Shown here piece by piece: positions 1 to 5,164 of a stretch of DNA of 17,143 nucleotides. The notes below the pieces were generated by a model. That model did not search any database, had not been told where the DNA came from, and was given only the letters and a program-made list of their open reading frames with translations. The position numbers were made by a program, and so were the translations under genes. The stretch is from CAYOEZ01 sp964402955 (GTDB lineage Bacteria; Chloroflexota; DTOL01; DAOUCN01), in NCBI GenBank assembly GCA_964402955.1, contig CAYOEZ010000091.1, positions 1-17,143 of the forward strand. Direction: 5' to 3'. Position 1 is the stretch's first letter; every line of letters starts with the position of its first letter.

Positions 1-10
1 CCGCCTGGAC

Positions 11-26
11 GGCGCAAGGGAGCGCC
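11..26. terminator. GC stem-loop, possible end of an upstream unit
   Basis: GGCGC (11-15) pairs with GCGCC (22-26) around a six-base loop. No T-run follows, so it is at best a weak terminator or an extragenic hairpin. No coding sequence can be assigned in the 156 bases before the first gene. Confidence 0.25.
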
Positions 27-94
27 TTACTACACAGATTGGGAAGGCAGGCGCTACCTTCAGAAAAGATGATGCTCACATGCTCACTCTCGAA

Positions 95-123
95 TTGCAG
101 TCGCCCCTGCGATATGCTATACT
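95..123 (+). promoter_or_regulatory. sigma70-type promoter of the guanylate kinase gene
   Basis: TTGCAG (95-100), a 17-base spacer and TATACT (118-123) match the -35/-10 consensus. TG at 115-116 adds an extended -10. The expected transcription start, near 130, leaves a leader of about 27 bases that contains the AGGGAG ribosome binding site at 141-146. Confidence 0.65.
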
Positions 124-156
124 GCCGCCACCACATCAACAGGGAGCGATAAGCCC

Positions 157-798
157 ATGGCTCGCAGGCTCATTTTCATTCTCGTCGGTCCATCAGGCAC
201 CGGCAAGACGACTCTCATCCAACGCATGCTCCAGGACTACCCTGATCTGCGCAAACACGTCACGTATACAACACGCCCGCCCCGCTCTGAAGAGGTCGAC
301 GGCGTCGATTACCATTTTGTCTCCCAGGCCGAGTTTGAGCGCATGCGCAGCGAAGGCAAGCTGGTGGAGTGGAATCCGCACTTCGAGAACCTCTATGGCT
401 CAACCTACGACAGCATCAGCGCGGCCATCAACGGCGACTTTGACAGGATCACCTCGCTCGAAGTCCTCGGCGCGGGAAAACTGCAGAGCATGTACCCTGA
501 CGACGTGGCGACGATTTTCATCTCGCCCCCATCACTCGCAGAGGCACGCCGTCGCCGCGAAAAACGCTCCGACGAGACGCCCGCCCAGGAAATTGAGCGC
601 GACAAGCGTGCGGTCATGGAAATGGAGCACGCCGGCAACTTCCGCTATGCCCTTGTGAATGACGATCTTGAAGCAGCGGTGATCAATGTGGCCGCGATCA
701 TTCGCGCCGAGCGTTGCGCTCGTTTTGTGCGCGACGTCAAGCAGATGGGCCTCTTGAACCTGTTGGCACTGCACCGCTCTGAGATGAACCACACTTGA
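157..798 (+). CDS. guanylate kinase family protein (divergent)
   Basis: 213 residues, the usual length for guanylate kinase, which phosphorylates GMP to GDP with ATP in the cytoplasm. Seen: P-loop GPSGTGKTT (residues 11-19), GMP-binding TTRPPR (38-43) followed by EVDGVDYHFVS (46-56), E71 in VEW, Y80 in LYG, IFISPP in the core, and VNDD near the C-terminus. The start at 157 follows AGGGAG at 141-146 and a good promoter. Odd: the segment that normally reads LDID or VDVQG, whose Asp contacts the guanine in characterised enzymes, reads SLEVLG here (S100, E102). The LID region is also atypical, RRRREKRSDETP. It may be a divergent Gmk or a paralogue with an altered nucleotide substrate, so no symbol is given. 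It stands alone in its transcript; the next gene has its own promoter over this stop codon. Confidence 0.8.
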   Translation: MARRLIFILVGPSGTGKTTLIQRMLQDYPDLRKHVTYTTRPPRSEEVDGVDYHFVSQAEFERMRSEGKLVEWNPHFENLYGSTYDSISAAINGDFDRITSLEVLGAGKLQSMYPDDVATIFISPPSLAEARRRREKRSDETPAQEIERDKRAVMEMEHAGNFRYALVNDDLEAAVINVAAIIRAERCARFVRDVKQMGLLNLLALHRSEMNHT

Positions 799-823
799 CA
801 TATAATGGCGGGTCTTATATACT
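795..823 (+). promoter_or_regulatory. consensus promoter overlapping the kinase stop; leaderless start
   Basis: TTGACA (795-800), 17 bases, TATACT (818-823): near-perfect sigma70-like promoter. The -35 box contains the TGA stop of the preceding gene (796-798). The -10 ends six bases before the ATG at 830, so transcription should begin at or next to the start codon and the mRNA would be leaderless. A second TATAAT at 801-806 is too close to this -35 to pair with it. Confidence 0.7.
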
Positions 824-829
824 CTCATT

Positions 830-1945
830 ATGAAGATCGGCATTGACGCCCGTCTCGTTCACTATCAGCCCGCCGGCATCGGCCAGTACACTGTGCGCCT
901 GGCCGAGGCGCTGGCAGCGATAGACACAGAAAACACCTATGTGATCCTCCAGAGTCGCAAAGATACAACTCCTCTGGTGGACAGCGCTGTCGTGCGCCAT
1001 CGCAGCATGCTCACACCACCCCACCACCGCTTCGAGCAATGGACGCTGCCGCTGGAATTGCACGCGCTTGGCCTCGATCTCTTACACTCTCCAGATTTCA
1101 TCCCACCCTTCCGGTGCCCGTGCCGCTCCGTTATCACCGTGCACGATCTGGCATTCCTGCGCTTTCCAGGGCTGATGACGCGAGAAAGCCAGAACTACTA
1201 CGGCCAGATCAACCACGCCGTACGCAGCGCCAATCATATTATTGCCGTGTCGGAGAGCACCAAGCGCGACCTGGTCAGCCTCGTCGGCGCCGACGAGCGT
1301 AAGATCACGTGCGTCTATGAAGCCGCCGGTCCGCTGTTCCGCCCGGCCCCTGCCGCGGCTGTCGCTGCTGTCAGGCAACGCTACGGCTTGACAGGCGACT
1401 ATTTGCTGTTTGTCAGCACCATCGAGCCGCGCAAAAACATCCCCTTCCTGCTACAGGCGTACGCCCGCATGCGCGAGACGTGGCCGCAGGGCAGCGAGCC
1501 GCCGCGCCTGGTGCTGGCTGGGCGCAAGGGTTGGCTCTATGAGAGCATCTTTGCTGTACTCGACGAGCTACACCTGGGCGACGCCGTCCTGTGTACAGGC
1601 GGAGTTGCTGTCGAGGATTTGCCGGCCCTCTACAGCGGAGCGCGGGCCTTTGTCCTCCCGTCACTCTACGAAGGATTCGGGCTGCCCGTGCTCGAGGCGA
1701 TGAGCTGCGGCGCGCCTGTCATTACCAGCAACACATCCAGCCTGCCCGAAGTCGCCGGCGACGCCGCCATTCTGGTCTCCCCACAAGACCTCTACGGGCT
1801 GGCTGCCGCCATGCAACGTCTGTCTCTGGATGAGGGCCTGCGCGTGCAGATGAGCGCACGCGGCGCCGCCCAGGCAGCGCGCTTCTCGTGGCAGCGTGCT
1901 GCACGCGAGACGCTGGCCGTCTATCGAGCAGCGAGCAAGGTGTAG
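830..1945 (+). CDS. GT4-family glycosyltransferase
   Basis: 371 residues, GT-B fold retaining glycosyltransferase. Seen: N-terminal MKIGIDARL with the acceptor-side motif PAGIGQY (residues 15-21), HDLAFL in the first Rossmann domain, FVSTIEPRKNI opening the second domain, and the nucleotide-sugar-binding E-x7-E site YEGFGLPVLEAM (E281 and E289), followed by GAPVITSNTSSLPEVAGDAA. These features match GT4 mannosyl/glucosyltransferases of capsule or exopolysaccharide pathways; the sugar donor cannot be read from sequence. No Shine-Dalgarno precedes the ATG, and the promoter places the mRNA start at the ATG, so translation is probably leaderless. No signal peptide; cytoplasmic or peripheral at the membrane. 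It is separated from the next GT4 gene by a 232-base repeat-bearing spacer. Confidence 0.88.
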   Translation: MKIGIDARLVHYQPAGIGQYTVRLAEALAAIDTENTYVILQSRKDTTPLVDSAVVRHRSMLTPPHHRFEQWTLPLELHALGLDLLHSPDFIPPFRCPCRSVITVHDLAFLRFPGLMTRESQNYYGQINHAVRSANHIIAVSESTKRDLVSLVGADERKITCVYEAAGPLFRPAPAAAVAAVRQRYGLTGDYLLFVSTIEPRKNIPFLLQAYARMRETWPQGSEPPRLVLAGRKGWLYESIFAVLDELHLGDAVLCTGGVAVEDLPALYSGARAFVLPSLYEGFGLPVLEAMSCGAPVITSNTSSLPEVAGDAAILVSPQDLYGLAAAMQRLSLDEGLRVQMSARGAAQAARFSWQRAARETLAVYRAASKV

Positions 1946-2065
1946 AGAACGGCGCATTCTCCTCACAAGACGCTCCGTTGAGCGCGACGCGAACCAGGCC
2001 GCAGCGTGATCATACCCTCGTGGGCACAACCGGGCATGAAAACGTCCGGCTCTGTGGAGTACGAC

Positions 2066-2091
2066 GAGAGCCTGCCCCGCTGTATCGGGCA
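2066..2091 (-). repeat. extragenic GGGCAGG repeat copy
   Basis: Read on the - strand, this segment matches the 24-bp unit found twice inside the glycoside hydrolase gene (4764-4811), with one mismatch over the unit (C for G after CCCGATA). The shared core contains AGCGGGGCAGGCTC. It lies in the spacer before the three-gene glycan unit. Confidence 0.6.
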
Positions 2092-2097
2092 CTCCTG

Positions 2098-2125
2098 TCG
2101 TCGTAGCGACGAAGGGATTCGTCGC
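2098..2125. repeat. two overlapping, mutually exclusive hairpins
   Basis: GCGACGAA (2106-2113) pairs perfectly with TTCGTCGC (2118-2125) around GGGA. The same left arm can instead pair with the upstream TCGTCG (2098-2103 with 2107-2112, loop TAG). The structures share bases, so only one can form. No T-run follows. This may be part of the composite extragenic element with 2066-2091, or an attenuation-like structure if transcribed. Confidence 0.5.
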
Positions 2126-2127
2126 AC

Positions 2128-2157
2128 TTCACAGACGTTTTCTCAAGCTAGTAAAAT
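2128..2157 (+). promoter_or_regulatory. probable promoter of the three-gene glycan unit
   Basis: TTCACA (2128-2133), an 18-base spacer and TAAAAT (2152-2157). The likely transcription start, near 2164, gives a leader of about 14 bases with GAAG at 2167-2170 before the ATG at 2178. It sits directly after the hairpin element, which would place that element upstream of the transcript. Confidence 0.45.
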
Positions 2158-2177
2158 AAACACACCGAAGAAATGAA

Positions 2178-3431
2178 ATGAAGATACTGTTTGTCACACC
2201 ACAGCTCCCCTACCCCCCCGACAAGGGTGCGACCATTCGCTCGTTCGCCATGATCAAAGGGCTGGCGCAGCGTGGACACCGGATTCATCTGCTGTCCTTC
2301 ATCTACGCGGAAAGCGACCTGGACTGGCTGCCGCAAATGCGCCCGTACGTGACAGGCATCACCACGGTCGTGATTCCGCAGCGCTCAACCCTGGCGCGAC
2401 TGCGCTCATTCCTGTTCTCGACCCTGCCCGACATGGCCTGGCGCCTGCCGTCAAAGGAATTTGCCGCAACTCTCAGCAAACTCCTGGCAGCAGAGAGTTT
2501 CGACATTGTCCAGGTCGAGAGTATCGAAGTTGCGCAGTATGCGCTGCAGGCCGTGCAACAGCGAGCAGGCGGGGCGAAGAAACCGATCGTGGTCTTTGAC
2601 GACCTGAACGCAGAGTTTGTGCTGCAAAAACGCGCCTTTGAGATTGATCGCCAGTTGCCGCGCAAATGGCTCCAGGCCTTCTATTCCTGGGTACAGTGGC
2701 AGCGGCTACGTGGCTACGAGTCGCGTGTCTGCGGAGCGGTCGACCGCGTGCTGGCCGTTTCAGAAACAGACGCCTCAGTCCTGCGCGATATGCACAGCGG
2801 CATCGATGTTACCGTCGTGCCCAATGGCGTTGACTGTACCTTCTTTTCAGCCAACGCTCGCCCGGCTGACTATGCAGAGCCAAACAAGATCAGGCACTTG
2901 GCCTCGATTGTCTTCACCGGCACAATGGACTTCCGGCCCAACGCCGACGCCGTGCTCTGGTTCTGCCAGGACATCCTGCCCCTGATCAAGAAGCATTTCT
3001 TCCACGTACACTTCTACATCGTGGGCAACGCACCGACGGCTGCTGTGCGCGCTCTGGGCAGCCCGGCAGTCACCGTGACAGGCTATGTGAGTGACATCCG
3101 TCCCTATATTGCCAACAGCCAGGTCTACGTCGTGCCCATGCGCATCGGCAGTGGCACCAAGCTCAAGGTGATGGAAGCGATGGCCATGAAGATTCCGGTC
3201 GTGTCCACCAGTGTGGGCGCCGAGGGCATCGACGTCACACCTGGCCGTCACCTCCTGCTGGGAGATAGCCCTGCCGACTTTGCTCAGCACGTCATGGACT
3301 TGCTGGACAATGCTACCGAGCAGCAACGACTGGCAAACAATGCCCGTCGCCTGGTTGAGGAGAAATACGACTGGATAACCGTCGTTCCGTCCCTGGAAAA
3401 AGTCTACACGCAGGCCATGCTCAGCATGTAG
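2178..3431 (+). CDS. GT4-family glycosyltransferase, sugar transferase of an exopolysaccharide system
   Basis: 417 residues, GT-B fold. Seen: MKILFVTPQLPYPPDKGATIRS at the N-terminus with the glycine-containing acceptor loop, VLAVSETDASVL and VVPNGVD in the inter-domain region, VFTGTMDFRPNADAVLWF starting the second Rossmann domain, and RIGSGTKLKVMEAM (residues 322-335), where E333 is the C-terminal Glu of the E-x7-E motif and the first Glu is replaced by GSGTK. GSGTK-type GT4 enzymes are common in exopolysaccharide clusters, including those tied to PEP-CTERM/EpsH systems. No membrane segment is evident. The start at 2178 is the first ATG of the frame and follows GAAG. It is the first gene of a unit with the glycoside hydrolase and GT39 genes. 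Donor and acceptor are unknown. Confidence 0.88.
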   Translation: MKILFVTPQLPYPPDKGATIRSFAMIKGLAQRGHRIHLLSFIYAESDLDWLPQMRPYVTGITTVVIPQRSTLARLRSFLFSTLPDMAWRLPSKEFAATLSKLLAAESFDIVQVESIEVAQYALQAVQQRAGGAKKPIVVFDDLNAEFVLQKRAFEIDRQLPRKWLQAFYSWVQWQRLRGYESRVCGAVDRVLAVSETDASVLRDMHSGIDVTVVPNGVDCTFFSANARPADYAEPNKIRHLASIVFTGTMDFRPNADAVLWFCQDILPLIKKHFFHVHFYIVGNAPTAAVRALGSPAVTVTGYVSDIRPYIANSQVYVVPMRIGSGTKLKVMEAMAMKIPVVSTSVGAEGIDVTPGRHLLLGDSPADFAQHVMDLLDNATEQQRLANNARRLVEEKYDWITVVPSLEKVYTQAMLSM

Positions 3432-3475
3432 GCGCACGGGCCACTCTACGCCCCGCCTTCACTCTTATTCTGGCC

Positions 3476-5164
3476 GTGCTCGTGGGCGTGGCGCTCCTGG
3501 GCGGCGCACTCGCGATACCCCAGGCGCAGCGGCTGGGCATGCCCTGGGATGTCAAGACGCTGCGCCAACCAAACGAGATCAAACACCGTGTGCGTGCCAT
3601 CCTGTCCGGCCTGACCTCCCGCCCCCTCCCCGGCGACGACATGCGCCCGATCGCCAACGTCGACGTCCCTCCGCTGGGCGTCAACACCTTCTTCGAGCAG
3701 GAAGTTGACGAGGCTACCGTGCGCCGCAGCATGGAGATGATCCGCGCCGCCGGTTTTCAGTGGATGCGCCAGCAATTCGCCTGGTACGAGATCGAGAGAC
3801 CGGCCAAGGGCCAATACGTCGATAGCGCCACCGGCCGCTCAAGCTGGGAGAAATACGATCGCATCATCAACCTGGCCAGCGAATACGGGCTACGCGTGAT
3901 GGTGCGCATCGACACGGTGCCCGAGTGGGCGCGACCCGCCGGCTCCACGTTCACCTACCCACCCGGCAATGTGCAGGACTACGGCGACTTCGTGCGCACC
4001 CTGGCGACGCGCTACCGCGGCAAAGTGGGCTACTACCAGCTTTGGAACGAGCCTAACCTGAGCTTCGAGTGGGGCAATCAGCACGTCTCCGCATCGGCGT
4101 TTGTTCCCCTGCTCAAGGCAGGCTACGGCGCAGCCAAGGCCGCCGATCCTCAGGCAGTCGTCATCGCCCCGGCTCTGGCCCCCACGATCGACCGCGGGCC
4201 GGCCAATCGCAACGATACGCTCTTCCTGCGCGAGATGTACCAGGCAGGCGCCAAAGACTACTTCGATGTTATGTCCACAATGGCCTACGGATTGCTCTCC
4301 GGGCCAGACGACCGGCGCGTTGATCCATTCTGGCAGGTCAATTTCTCGCGCTCGCAACTACTGCGCCAGATCATGGTCGAAAACGGTGATGCTGCCAGGC
4401 CAATCTGGTTCTCCGAGCTAGCCTGGAACGCACTACCCGATTCCTTCACTGACCAGCCGCTCTACGGACGCGTCAGCGAAGACCAGCAGGCGCGCTACAC
4501 CGTGCGCGGGCTGCTGCGCATGCGCGACGAGTGGACCTGGGCAGGGCCATCGTTTATCTGGTTTTTCCGTCGCCCCACCGACAGCGAAAAGAGCCAGCAG
4601 TTCTACTATTTCCGCCTGGTTGAGCCCGACTTCACGACGCTGCCGGTGTACGATGCGATCCGCCAGGCCGCGCCATTGCTCAACGTCGTGCGCCGCGGCT
4701 GGCACGCGCCCACAAGCTTTGCCGTGACGCGTACTGGCGAGTGGGCAGAGACGCCGGGCACAATGCCCGATGGAGCGGGGCAGGCTCTGCCCGATAGAGC
4801 GGGGCAGGCTCTGCCCGGCCTACAGGCTGAGGAGATTGGTGCGGCGCTGAGCTTCACCTTCGCCGGCAGCGATCTGTCTATCGTCGCCAGTGGCCCGGCG
4901 CGGCTATATGTGGATGTGACTGGCAGCCGGCTGGCACGCGATAGCCAGGGTCGCGCCTATGTCGACATCCCCGCCGGACAAACACAGATCGAGCTTGTGC
5001 GCGGCCTGCCTGACGGGTTGCATCCCGCAACCATCACCATGGGCAACGGGCAGATGACAATCTCAAGCATCATCGTCGACAGGCATGAGCGCTTCCCGGC
5101 TGCCTTGCTGTGGGCCGCGGCTATTTATATCGCATTCTGGGCAGTTCTGTGGCGGCGACGATGA
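3476..5164 (+). CDS. membrane-anchored clan GH-A glycoside hydrolase (GH39/PslG-like)
   Basis: About 562 residues. The (beta/alpha)8 core runs from roughly residue 60 to 400. YYQLWNEPN contains the likely acid/base Glu (E192) and PIWFSELAWNA the likely nucleophile (E314), the clan GH-A arrangement, with a spacing like PslG/GH39. LGVNTFFEQ and FQWMRQQFAWYEIE at the barrel start also fit. A C-terminal beta region (about 420-530) precedes a membrane helix ending in basic residues (about 540-562, FPAALLWAAAIYIAFWAVLW). The start is uncertain. GTG 3476 is the first usable codon in a frame open from 3359, yet the upstream in-frame codons encode a better signal-anchor (RATLRPAFTLILAVLVG). No Shine-Dalgarno precedes the GTG. 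An in-frame 24-bp repeat at 4764-4811 encodes two AGQALPD-like units. Expected role: cutting or trimming an extracellular polysaccharide made by the neighbouring transferases. Its stop overlaps the next ATG. Confidence 0.82.
   Translation: MLVGVALLGGALAIPQAQRLGMPWDVKTLRQPNEIKHRVRAILSGLTSRPLPGDDMRPIANVDVPPLGVNTFFEQEVDEATVRRSMEMIRAAGFQWMRQQFAWYEIERPAKGQYVDSATGRSSWEKYDRIINLASEYGLRVMVRIDTVPEWARPAGSTFTYPPGNVQDYGDFVRTLATRYRGKVGYYQLWNEPNLSFEWGNQHVSASAFVPLLKAGYGAAKAADPQAVVIAPALAPTIDRGPANRNDTLFLREMYQAGAKDYFDVMSTMAYGLLSGPDDRRVDPFWQVNFSRSQLLRQIMVENGDAARPIWFSELAWNALPDSFTDQPLYGRVSEDQQARYTVRGLLRMRDEWTWAGPSFIWFFRRPTDSEKSQQFYYFRLVEPDFTTLPVYDAIRQAAPLLNVVRRGWHAPTSFAVTRTGEWAETPGTMPDGAGQALPDRAGQALPGLQAEEIGAALSFTFAGSDLSIVASGPARLYVDVTGSRLARDSQGRAYVDIPAGQTQIELVRGLPDGLHPATITMGNGQMTISSIIVDRHERFPAALLWAAAIYIAFWAVLWRRR
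4764..4823 (+). repeat. in-frame 24-bp tandem repeat, extragenic-type, inside the hydrolase gene
   Basis: Units at 4764-4787 and 4788-4811 differ by a single base (TGG versus TAG), followed by a partial third unit TGCCCGGCCTAC. Each full unit encodes PDxAGQAL. GGGCAGGCTCTGCCC forms a perfect 6-bp stem with a three-base loop, twice. The same sequence occurs in reverse in the spacer at 2066-2091. It lies between the catalytic barrel and the C-terminal beta region, where an insertion is tolerated. Confidence 0.75.

Noticed and set aside
80..658. 192-codon + strand frame overlapping the kinase
   Set aside because: Shadow in another frame of the guanylate kinase gene; Arg/Ser/Thr-rich composition, no motif.
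2847..3437. 196-codon antisense frame in the second GT4 gene
   Set aside because: Lies wholly within a well-supported gene and has no recognisable domain.
5110..5160. GTG 5110 as the GT39 start
   Set aside because: Adds 17 residues overlapping the hydrolase C-terminus; ATG 5161 with the ATGA overlap is the natural coupled start.
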